NCBI GenBank assembly: GCA_963691705.1
Contig: OY829539.1
Span: forward strand, 38,759,656 to 38,823,655
Direction: 5' to 3'
From: Viola odorata
Lineage: Eukaryota; Streptophyta; Magnoliopsida; Malpighiales; Violaceae
Length of the DNA stretch: 64,000 nucleotides
A program made the position numbers and the translations under genes. Of the stretch, positions 11,371-20,830 are shown one piece after another. The notes under the pieces were generated by a model. The model had not been told where the DNA came from and made no database searches. It saw only the letters and a program-made list of their open reading frames with translations. Position 1 is the first letter of the stretch. Every line of letters begins with the position of its first letter.

Positions 11371-11770
11371 ATCTCCCCCTCGAACAAAGTACCACCAAGC
11401 CCACCATCTAAGCCCGACAATCTCCTTCTCAAATGAAGCCCTACATAGTCCTCAACAGGACCCACTGACTTCAAGTTCCTCTCGGAGATTCACCGTACTT
11501 TTTCCAGTTCGGCCCGGAGATTCATAGCATGCCTCCCACATCAAAGCCTATTACTCAGGCCCAGCCGAACCTTCGGCTCCGCTACCATTTGTTGGAGAAA
11601 TAAAGACTCACCCGAGTCTCTCTTAATGAAATGATATTGTCCGCTTTGGGCCTGAGCCCACACGATTTTCACAAAAGGCCTCATTCCATTAAGAAGATCC
11701 ACTCCTCTTATATTTAGTCTTTATTTCTCTCATCTTTCCGATGTGGGACTTTAGTTTGCACACCCCAATA
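11190..11770 (-). mobile_element. TRIM unit 2
   Basis: LTR 11190-11370, interior 11371-11589 (219 bp), LTR 11590-11770. PBS next to 11588 and polypurine GAGGGGGAGAT next to 11371. The last LTR ends CCAATA instead of CCAACA and is followed directly by copia sequence. It shares an LTR with unit 1, so the period is 400 bp. Confidence 0.85.
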
Positions 11771-14198
11771 ATTACAGGTCTGGAAATTTTAGCAAAGTTC
11801 GTCTTGCTGATGACGAGACTTTGGACATTACAGGTATGGGAGACATCAAAATCAGAACCTCTTTTGGAACAATCTGGTTGTTAAAAGATGTTAGGTACGT
11901 TCCTGGACTCAAGACGATGCTATTCTCTGTGGGTCAGTTGGATGAGGAAGGGTATCGTGTTATCTTTGGTAACAGACAATGGAAGGTTGTGAAGGGCAAT
12001 TTGGTTGTTACTCGTGGTGATAAGGTTGGAACTCTTTATACTATGGAACAATCATGTGATGAGGTTAATGCAGTTACTAATGATGTTGGTCCATCGACTC
12101 TTTGGCACCAAAGGCTTGGGCATATGAGTCAGAAGGGTATGAAGTTGCTAGTTTCTAAAGGCAAGATTCTGGAACTGAAGAATGTGGAAGTTGGTTTCTG
12201 TGAACCATGTGTGTTTGGGAAGCAGAAACGAGTGACTTTTGCAAAATCAGGGAATGCACCCAAGTCTGGGAAGTTAGAGCTAGTTCATACAGATGTGTAT
12301 GGACCGACTAAAGTTACCTCCTTGGGAGGATCACGCTACTATGTCACTTTCATTGATGATGCCACTAGAAAGGTATGGGTTTATTTTATGAAAAATAAAT
12401 CTGACGTGTTTGAAACCTTTAAGAAGTGGAAGGCAGAAGTTGAAAACCAGACAGGGTTGAAGATTAAGAGCCTGAAATCAGATAATGGGGGTGAATACAA
12501 CAGTGATGAGTCAAAGCCTATTGTGTAGAACACGAAATTATAATGATAAAGACTATTCCTAAGACACCGCAGCAGAATGGAGTTGCAGAGTGAATGAATA
12601 GGACTTTGAATGAGAGAGCCAAGAGTATGAGGATACATGCAGGATTGCCAAAGATGTTTTGGGCTGATGCAATTAGTACAACGGCATATCTCATTAATAG
12701 AGGACCCTCAGCTCCTTTGGGGTTCAAGATTCCAGAGGAAGAGTGGCAAGAAAAAGAGGTAAATCTCTCACACTTGAGAGTTTTTGGTTGTGTTTCTTAT
12801 ATGCGGGTTAAAGATTCTGATAGGGATAAGCTTGATCCTAAAGCAAAGAAGGTTACTTTTATTGGTTATGGCTCAGATGAGATGGGATACCGTTTCTGGG
12901 ATAAGTTGAACAGGAAAGTCATTATAAGTAGAGATGTCATCTTCAATAAGAATGCAGTGTATAAGGATAAGTTTGCGGCAGATTCTGAAACTACAAAGGA
13001 ACAAGAAATTAAAGAGCAGATTGTGTTGGAAGACATTACAGAGGATGTTCTTGTAGGGGACAGTGGGAGTTTGGCAAACAGAGATGCTGAGGAGGCAGTC
13101 CCAGTTGCCCCAGATGTTGAAGTAAGAAGATCAAATAGAGTTTCCCGACCGCCACAAAGATACTCTCCTTTAGCTTATTACTTACTTTTGACTGAGGATG
13201 GTGAGCCTGAGAGTTATTCAGAGGCAATGCAGATGGATGAGTCAGTTCAGTGGGAGCTAGCCATGAACTAGGAGATGAGTTCGCTTGAGAAGAATGAGAC
13301 TTGGTCGTCGACTAAGTTACCAGCAGGAAAGAAGGCTTTGCAGAATAAATGGGTGTTCAAGATTAAAGAAGAACTTGATGGCAGCAAGAGATACAAGGCA
13401 AGGTTAGTGGCGAAAGGTTTTCAGTAGGAAAAGGGCATTGACTACAATGAGATTTTTTCTCCAGTTGTCAAGATGACTACTATCAGACTTGTTTTGGGTA
13501 TCGTGGTTGTAGAGGAATTACATCTAGAGTAGCTAGATGTGAAGACCGTGTTCTTACATGGTGATCTTGAGGAGGACATTTATATGACACAGCCAGAGGG
13601 GTTCCCGGTGGCTGGGAAAGAGGATATGGTTTGCAAGCTGAAAAAGAGCTTGTATGGTTTGGAGCAAGCACCAAGACAGTGGTACTTGAAATTTGACAGC
13701 TTTATGATGAGGAGTGGGTACACGAGGAGTACTATGGATCATTGTTGCTATGTTAAGCAATTTGATTCATCTTATATTATATTGCTGTTGTATGTTGATG
13801 ACATGTTAATCGCAGGATCTGACATGAGGGAAATTAACAAGTTGAAGAGACAGATGTCTCTAGATTTTGAGATGAAGGATTTGGATCCCTCAAAGCAGAT
13901 ACTTGGTATGAGCATCATCAGAGACAGAAGTGAAGGTACTCTGAAATTGTCGCAAGAGAAGTACATTGGGAAGGTGTTAAATAAGTTTAACCTCCAAGAT
14001 GCGAAGATTAGAAGTACGCCTTTGGGAACCCACTTCAATGTCACAAAGAAGCAGTCACCTCAAACGGATGAAGACAAGGAAGAAATGGCTAATGTTCCAT
14101 ATGCATCTGCAGTTGGTAGTTTGATGTATGTTATGGTGTGCACGAGACCAGAGATTGCTCACGCAGTGGGAGTTGTTAGCAGATTCATGTCTAATCCT
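11771..14198 (+). pseudogene. Copia fragment 1 (protease end to RT) between TRIM LTRs
   Basis: Internal Ty1/copia sequence without LTRs, about 95% like the element at 19734-24235 by eye. It starts after the protease active site (SGNFSKVRLADDETLD) and includes the pre-integrase finger (LWHQRLGHMS..., C-X2-C near 12200), integrase D (HTDVYGP), D (SDNGGEY) and the NGV-E region, then RT with LLLYVDDML near 13790. It ends in mid-RT at FMSNP. Defects: a 1-base loss near 12512, TGA near 12592, TAG at 13271-13269, TAG near 13428 and TAG at 13530-13532. RNase H and both copia LTRs are missing, while a TRIM LTR adjoins each end. Confidence 0.85.
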
Positions 14199-14755
14199 TA
14201 AAGACTCACTCGAGTCTCTCTTAATGGAATGATATTGTCCGCTTTGGGCCTGAGCCCGCACGGTTTTTACAAAAGGCCTCATTCCATTAAGAAGATCCAC
14301 TCCTCTTATATTTCGACTTTATTTCTCTCATCTTTCCGATGTGGGACTTTAGTTCGCACACCCCAACAATCTCCCCCTCGAACAAAGTACCACTAAGCCC
14401 ACCATCTGAGCTCGATAATCTCCCTCTCGAATGAAGCCCTACATAGGGCTCAACAAGACCCACCGACTTCAAGTTCCTCTCGGAGATTCACCGTACTTTT
14501 TTCAATTCATCCCGAAGATTCATAGCGTGCCACCCACATCAAAGCCCAGCCGAACCTTCGGCTCCGCTACCAGTTGTTGGAGAAATAAAGACCCACTCAA
14601 GTCTCTCTTAATGGAATGATACTGTCCGCTTTGGGCCTAAGCCCGCACGATTTTCACAAAAGGCCTCATTCCATTAAGAAGATCTACTCCTCCTATATTT
14701 AGTCTTTATTTCTCTCATCTTTCCGATGTGGGACTTTGGTTCGCACACCCCAACA
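14199..14755 (-). mobile_element. TRIM unit 3
   Basis: LTR 14199-14368 (first ~12 bases replaced by copia sequence), interior 14369-14574 (206 bp, about 13 bp shorter than units 1 and 2), LTR 14575-14755. PBS GGTAGCGGAGC is at about 14571-14560. It abuts the RT of element C at 14756. Confidence 0.85.
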
Positions 14756-15113
14756 GTATGAGGTTCATATACCTCACGATAATCTTGTTGATGGCTCGGC
14801 AATTGACACACATCTTCCACGAGCCATCTTTCTTTGGTACTAGCAACAAGAGTATCACGTAAGGGGACATACCCTCTCTAATGAAACCCTTGCTCAATAA
14901 CTCATCAGCTTGCCTTTGAAGCTCCTTCGTCTCCTCAGGATTGCATCGGTAGGTTGGCCTATTGGGCAAGGTCGCGTCAGGTACTAAGTCTATCTTGTAC
15001 TCTATCTCACGAATGGGAGGAAGGCCGTTAGGCATCTCGGATGGAAATATGTCTTCATATTCTTGCAAGAGTGAGGCAATTTGACTTGGTAGAAGGGAGG
15101 TTAGTGGAAACAT
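14756..15113 (-). pseudogene. rt: Element C pol: N-terminal RT fragment
   Basis: Start of Ty3/gypsy reverse transcriptase: linker ending DIFPSEMPNGLPPIREIEYKI, then fingers with VPKKDGSWKMCVNCRAINKI. The usual Asp of the MCVDCRAIN motif reads Asn. The frame breaks at 14756, where the TRIM LTR begins, so the palm with YxDD is absent. Between 15114 and 15504 the post-protease linker is present but carries stops and shifts. Confidence 0.8.
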
Positions 15114-15504
15114 TCAAGCAATGCGCGTTGTACCGAAGTACAAGACACACCTTGTTAGTCAAGAGCGCATGTCTCACATCTCTTCCTTTCGGTAATACAC
15201 TCAAGTGTTTAGGCTCACAATCAATCTCTACCATGCTTGCTTTTGTCATGGCGTGTATTCAACTCTCCTCTTGATTTCTTCTCTCTTTTCTTTTCTTGGT
15301 CCTCACAGACTTGCGCGGGCGAGAGTGGAAGAATGTTGAATTTCTTCCCAAGGTGAGTAAGGTGAAGTTTGTTGATTCGATCATCATGTATCACCCACCT
15401 ATCAAATTGCCATGGAGGCCAAGAATAAGGTGACTTGCATCCATGGGAACTATGTCATACAATCTCTCATCTTCATAGCCACCTAACTTGAAAGCAACAA
15501 GAAC

Positions 15505-15987
15505 TTACTCTTTCACTTTCACTTCACCATTGTTATTAAACCAATGTAAGGAATAAAGCTTGGGGTGTGGTGATATAGGCAAACAAGGTTTGTGCAGTAA
15601 GAGGTGGCTGGCCACATCTACCATACTTCCATTATCTACAATAAGTGAAGCCACCTCACCTTTGATCTCACACCGAGAGTAGAAGAGATTTTCTCTTTGC
15701 TCTTCACATGCGGCCTCCTTTTTGGCTTGAGCACTCATGCTCCGCCTTACAACTAGTGTCATGGCCACGGCTAGAAATACTTCTTCCTCACTACTCTCGG
15801 CTCCTTCCTCCTCCTCTATATCCTCATCATCATTCATCTCATCTTCACTCTCGGTTTTATAGTTGCCCTCTCGGATGACAATTACTCATCGGTTGGGACA
15901 TTTGGAAAAGATATGGCCTCTTCCGTGGCACTTAAAATACTTAATGTTAGATGAGAATCTCCTTGGTTGGCTCGGGTTGGTAGTAGG
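15505..15987 (-). pseudogene. pro: Element C zinc knuckle and aspartic protease
   Basis: At 15987-15886, a gag C-terminus ends in YFKCHGRGHIFSKC, where the first Cys of CX2CX4HX4C is Tyr. A stop follows, then an acidic linker (MNDDEDIEEEEGAESSEEE from 15837). The protease reads LFYSRCEIKGEVASLIVDNGS, with the catalytic Asp in IVDNGS (family norm IIDGGS). The frame stops at 15505-15507. A solo LTR splits this segment from the rest of gag at 15988. Confidence 0.78.
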
Positions 15988-17291
15988 TGATATGATCCTT
16001 GCCCCGTGGCTAGCCCTAGTGCAAGCACAATGCGTACATGCCTTACGACCAAGGCTAATCAACCCAAAGCATAGAACCAAGGACGTTTCAAAGCATCCAG
16101 TGAGGTTAATACAACCTCTAGAAATGGAGACAAGGTAGGAGACGCTACTTGATCAAGCCTTCACGCGAAGGATGACATGAAAGGTGGCTTGGAGGCTCTT
16201 AGCGCAAGGTTTGACATCCATCCGAGCCAACCCATAGAAGAACGACTCCAATGATGTTAGGAGATTCGTGGCAAATTTTGAAGGCATTTGGACGAGTAAA
16301 AGTCAAGATAGTTCATGGTGACATTCTGCCGCGAAGTGGACAACGCACAGGTGCAACCAGCAACTGCTTCCGAGCCAATTCAGTCATATAGAGTCTAAAA
16401 GTGTGCGATCCACTTGGATTCGTGAACTTCAAGATGTTAGGAAGCTCGTGTCCAAATTTGTGCCCAAACGTCCGAGCCGTTTGAGAGTTAGGGCGGAGCT
16501 ACATTATCACGGACAGTGTTCTACTCACATTGGGAGTCCTAGACGCGTCAGTCGGCGACATCGACCATTTTATGGACTAGTGAGGCGTGGACTAGGGATA
16601 TAGAAACACTGCATACTATTTTAAGATGTTAGCTTTCTAATGGGATAGGTTTCGGCCCAATTATAAGAGTGGATCGAAAGTTAGCATGGGTCGACATTTT
16701 ATTGCACAGTGTGAATGCTCGACAACCCGCGACTTGGAGATTGCAGCCCAACTTGAAGCCCAGCCATGCGAATCACCTCTATAGCTTCTACAATGTATTT
16801 ATTGTATTTATTAATTAGTTTGTAAAGTTATTATATGAATAGAAGTTATACTTCTACTTAGATTAGGTTTTCTATTTCTAGTAGTATTAGAACTTATAGT
16901 TATAGTTAAACTCGTACTTAGGCTAAACGCGTATATATAGAGCCTTTTGTGCTCATTGTAAATCAGACCCTTTTTGATGATATAAACACAGAGTTGTTTC
17001 TCTAAATTTGTTCATGCGTGAACCTTGGTTCTATTTGAGACCGAACTCTCGAATAGTTTTCAAGTAAAACCCAAAAGTTCAACCCATTGACTGTTCACCC
17101 TAGTTTGCTATTTGCAAGTTGAGTAGAGGGTTAGGGATTCAACTCAAGAACCTCTATTGTTTAGCTTAGTTTTCCTAGCATAGGTTTCTAGAAGGGTTAA
17201 GCACTCAAGCAAGTTACTTTTTCCACATTGAAAATCCAAGCCTCGAACTAGATCATCGTCAAGCGCATCCTAGGAAACTAGGATCGTATCA
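15988..17291 (+). repeat. Solo LTR of the element E family (1,304 bp, TSD GTAGG)
   Basis: Begins TGATATGATCC and ends AGGATCGTATCA, flanked by perfect 5-bp repeats GTAGG (15983-15987 and 17292-17296). The first ~300 bp match, on the opposite strand, the LTRs of element E (19101 downward and 28072 downward). A TATATATAG box lies near 16933 on the plus strand. No internal region remains, so it arose by LTR-LTR recombination. It interrupts gag of element C. Confidence 0.9.
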
Positions 17292-17296
17292 GTAGG

Positions 17297-18696
17297 GTTA
17301 TGTGCTTGTTTTGGTGGAGGGTTAGAGGGCTTGCTCTTAGTGTAAGGTGTGTATGGCTTTAGGTTGGATGCCACGGCTTTGGAGGGTAGAAAATGTGTAG
17401 GGTCCTTTGAGTAAGGCTTCCATGGTGTCTTAGTGGATGAAGAATAGGGTTGTGATGTATTTCGGTTTGGGTTGGTCTTCTTATTTGTGGCCTCATGCAC
17501 TTCCATCTTTAGGGCATAGTGAAGCATAGGTTGTAAATGATCAAACTCCTTTAGCTCAAGCTTATACCTAATCTTTTAATTGACACCATTGAGGAACCGT
17601 ACCATTGTGATCTCTTCGCCCTAATCGGTCTCGGTTTTAGTAAGGAGTTCCTCTAGGTCATTGAAGTACTCACCCACGAACTTGGTGCCTTGCTTGAGGC
17701 CTTGCAACTTATTTTGCAAGTCTCATTTGTAGTGCGTAGGTTTATACCTTGCTCTCATAACCCGCTTCATTTCTTCCCAAGTATGAATGACATGTATCGC
17801 TCCTCTTTCCTTTAATCTTCTTACCTTTGGAATATTGATGACAATTGAAGATGCGTTGAATTTTTCCTTCCCATTTAAGGTACTCCGAAGGATCGGTGGT
17901 GCCCTTAGAGGTAGGAATTGGATCTTTATACTACTTAGGTTGTCGTCAATCCTAGGCTCTTGTAGCCTCTCAAAGTGCTCACCAAACCGTAGCGCTTGGC
18001 CTCGTTGCCGCCTCATTGAAATCCTCATAGAACTCACGTCATTGGTAGGGTATGATGCTTGCATGCTAGTGAGGAATTATGGGTTGGTTGCTGGATATGG
18101 GAAGGTCCTCTTGGTTGAGCTGAGTGTCACTGCCCACGGCCAACGACACACCGTTAGGAACTAGAGGCAAACCGCTAGTCATGGGGTTTTCATTCTGGCA
18201 TAGGCCAGGACCTTGGGGCGGCCTGGTGGTGTGGGTCCTGCCCTCGGTGGCCTATGGCGTACTTATTCTAGATGACTTGCATTTGGTTATGGGACACAGC
18301 AAGGTTAGGAGAAGGGGCTTGCTTTCGGGGCCCCGTGGTGAGGACATTTGGGAAGCCTTGACCGGCCACCTTATCTTGTTCTTCAAGGTCAGCGTCACTG
18401 TCCTGACCTTCCTCTATGGATTCGCAAGTAACATGATCCTTATTTGGCTCGGCAGGGCCTTAGGAGCCACGATGCTTGGGAGGGTAGGACTTGTGGAGGC
18501 CCCGGTAGGGGCATTTTGATTCAATACCAGGATTCGCAACATACTCAACATCTCCTTATGTCTACGTTCCATCGCAACTAGATTGCGCTCCATGGACTCC
18601 ATTCGGGAATCCATTTTGGCTAGCGTCGTACTAATGGATTCATAGGACTTGGTATCATTGTTACCAACTACGCTTGCGTCGGACAAGGTTTGCTTG
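17297..18696 (-). pseudogene. gag: Element C gag
   Basis: A Ty3/gypsy capsid gene in pieces. The N-terminus (18686-18414) has a helical MDSRMESMERNLVAMERRHK segment. The capsid core (18064-17723) has DDNLSSIKIQF and HTWEEMKRVMRARYKPTHYK. A second capsid part (about 17720-17530) continues through stops, and a low-complexity Ser/Thr/Pro tail runs 17527-17297. The frame changes around 18065-18410. The natural ATG is probably lost: element E starts at 18697, exactly where the leader should join. The zinc knuckle continues beyond the solo LTR at 15987. Confidence 0.75.
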
Positions 18697-19101
18697 TGAT
18701 ACGATCCTCACTAGGCGTGAATCGTTTCTCCTTAAGCGATCGTTGTCCAAGAGTGGATTCGTGCGAAATAGTAACTCAATCTTGGCAGAGGCTCTCCTAA
18801 GATCCCAATCGGTCTTGTATTTATCTTGGAACCCGATTTGGAACCTTTCTTCCATGAATTGGCTCGTGTAGATGTGCAACCTTGCACTATGCATCTCCAA
18901 GCAACCTTCCATGTCATCCTTCTCCTAAGGACTTGATACAGAAACGTTCCTTGCCTAGTTTCCATGTCTAGAGGTTTTTGTAACCTCCCTTGAAGCTTTG
19001 GAATGTCTTGGGCTTGACGTTTTGGGTTGATTGGCCTTGGTCGTAAGGCGTGTGTGCGTTGTGCTTGCGTTAGGGTTAGCCTCGGGGCTAGGATCGTATC
19101 A
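18697..19101 (-). repeat. Element E 3' LTR, internally deleted (405 bp)
   Basis: Both ends match the 1.3 kb 5' LTR: TGATACGATCCTCACTAGGC at 18697 (as at 26762) and GGCTAGGATCGTATCA at 19101 (as at 28072). About 0.9 kb of the middle is missing. The outer 12 bases (TGATACGATCCT / AGGATCGTATCA) are inverted repeats, unusually long for an LTR. Confidence 0.85.
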
Positions 19102-19656
19102 TTCCCTTCCCCTTCGAAAATATTCACCCTCAAATCTGTCTCCTCAATGGCAGCAACACTCTCCAAATTAGAAACAGTAAAGGAAACATGAAAGTGATAG
19201 GAAATACCCAAGGCATCCAACTCGGCGGTGGTGCCTTTGTGTGCGGTGGTAGTTTGGGCTAAACCAACGTCTCTCATGGTGGCTGTCTTGTTGACTTGAG
19301 TAGGCAACCAAAGCTGGTGTAACAACATCCTTCCTCTATCAACAACCTTCAAGCACTGCTTCAATCTCTCTAAGTATCCCTTAGTCGCATAAGGAACACT
19401 CAAACCTTTCATGTGTACCACGGGTTGCCCTTGTGCTATCATCAACTCCTTGTGAACTCTTATACTTCCCAAGTACTCTAAACACCACGGATCGATGAAC
19501 CCATAAATATAAAATCAAAGCCGCATTTCTTGCAAGTAAACATAAGTGAAAATTCACTAAACAACTCAAACTTGCAAACCAACGAATAACACTTCGCTCT
19601 CCAAGCTCTCTCATTACTTCCCTCCATTGTAGGTTATCTCCAATAAAGAGATACAT
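19102..19656 (-). pseudogene. Element E pol-tail and upstream coding remnant
   Basis: Minus-strand frames 19656-19381 and 19472-19102 (running on into the LTR) show no RT or integrase. The end DLRVNIFEGEGND is the pol C-terminal signature seen also in elements C, F and J. Its FEGEGN codons form the polypurine tract GAAGGGGAAGGGAATGA, so coding sequence and PPT overlap the start of the 3' LTR. The upstream ~130 residues are not recognised. Confidence 0.6.
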
Positions 19657-19733
19657 AAGGTTGTGATCTCAGTATCCCAAGGTTTCTCCATCCTTGTTGC
19701 CCTACATCGCCAAAAAGCCTTTTTCGGTGCTTA

Positions 19734-19973
19734 TGTTGGTTATGTGGAGTCTGATATACCACATCGCTAACATAGGGAATGGAGGTCGGCCCTTTCCCTA
19801 TAAATAGACTCTCTTGTAATTATACAACTAACGAATATTAAGACTAATAATATTTGTGCGGTTTGTGGAGTGCGGCTAGACCGATACCACGTTAATCCTT
19901 TGTCTTGTCTATTGTCGTTTATCTTTCTTAATCTAGGTTATCTTTCGGTCTCCTACTCAGGTAATTCCTAACA
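19734..19973 (+). repeat. Copia 5' LTR
   Basis: 240 bp, TGTTGG to TAACA. A TATA-like CCTATAAATAG lies near 19799-19808; the 3' LTR has C for A here (CCTCTAAATAG). Confidence 0.92.
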
Positions 19974-19975
19974 AC

Positions 19976-19987
19976 TGGTAGCGGAGC
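19976..19987 (+). other. Copia primer binding site
   Basis: TGGTAGCGGAGC starts two bases after the 5' LTR. It resembles the initiator-Met tRNA type PBS (TGGTATCAGAGC) with changes in the middle, and is identical to the PBS of the TRIM units and element E. Confidence 0.8.
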
Positions 19988-20007
19988 AAGGTTAGAGAGA
20001 AGGAGCG

Positions 20008-20830
20008 ATGGCAGGCGATGGGAAGATAAAGATCGACAAGTTTGATGGGATAGACTTTGGATTTTGGAAGATGCAAGTCGAGGATTTGCTCTATCAGAAG
20101 AAGCTACATGAACCGTTAGAGGAGAAAAAGCCAGAGGCGATGAAACAACAAGATTGGGACTTGTTGGATAGGCAGGCTCTGGGTGTGATACGGTTGACCC
20201 TGGCGAAGAACGTTGCTTACAACATCATTGGTGAGAAGACTACACACGGACTAATAAAGGCGTTATCAAATCTATACAAGAAGCCCTCTGTAGCTAATAA
20301 GGTATATTTGATTCGTCTATTAGTCAATACGAGGATGAAAGAAGGTGGTTCTGTTGCTGATCATGTGAATGAATTTAATTCTATACTGTCGAGATTAAAT
20401 TCGATGATGAAGTACAGGCCTTGTTGTTGTTGTCCTCGTTACCTGACATCTGGTCAGGGTTTGTCACAGCAGTTAGTAGTTCATCTGAGACTACTAAGCT
20501 AATGTTCATAGGAATTCGCAACTCAATTCTTGGAGAAGATATTCGTAGGAGGAATTCTGAGGAATCATCCGGCTCTTTGTTGAGTATAGATGATAGAGGC
20601 AGACAAGTTGGGAAGGGGCAGAATCAAGGGCGTAACAGATCGAAGTCCAGGAAGAGAGGGCAGTCCAAGAATCGCAAGGATATTGTGTGCTGGAATTGTC
20701 AAAAGACTGGTCACTTCAGGAATCAGTGTACGGCTCCTGCAGTTCCTAAACCAAAGAAGAATGATGATAACTCAGTTAACACAGTGGAAGAAGTTAGTGA
20801 TGATGCGCTGATTGTTGTGTTGAGTGTTCT
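20008..20830 (+). pseudogene. gag: Copia gag
   Basis: ATG at 20008 begins MAGDGKIKIDKFDGIDFGFW, a UBN2-type copia capsid (first ~135 residues, with DLLDRQALGVIRLTL and a VADHVNEFNSIL segment). A frameshift near 20410 moves to a second frame that holds a basic region and the zinc knuckle CWNCQKTGHFRNQC (20688-20729). A second shift near 20825 leads into protease. In copia elements gag and pol form one long frame; here it is broken twice. Confidence 0.85.

Larger units (their letters stand above)
10635..14755 (-). mobile_element. TRIM array with enclosed copia fragment
   Basis: Five copies of a 181-bp LTR (10790-10970, 11190-11370, 11590-11770, 14199-14368 lacking its first dozen bases, and 14575-14755), each of the form TGTTGG...CCAACA, are separated by 206-219 bp interiors or by a copia fragment. 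In minus orientation each interior starts with PBS TGGTAGCGGAGC and ends with polypurine GAGGGGGAGAT. No protein is encoded, as expected of terminal-repeat retrotransposons in miniature. No 5S rRNA sequence was seen in the LTR, so it is not Cassandra. The array replaces RT to integrase of C, with no target duplication. Confidence 0.85.

Noticed and set aside
10790..14755. Cassandra-type TRIM with 5S rRNA in the LTR
   Set aside because: The 181-bp LTR contains no 5S-like sequence or internal control boxes that I can see.
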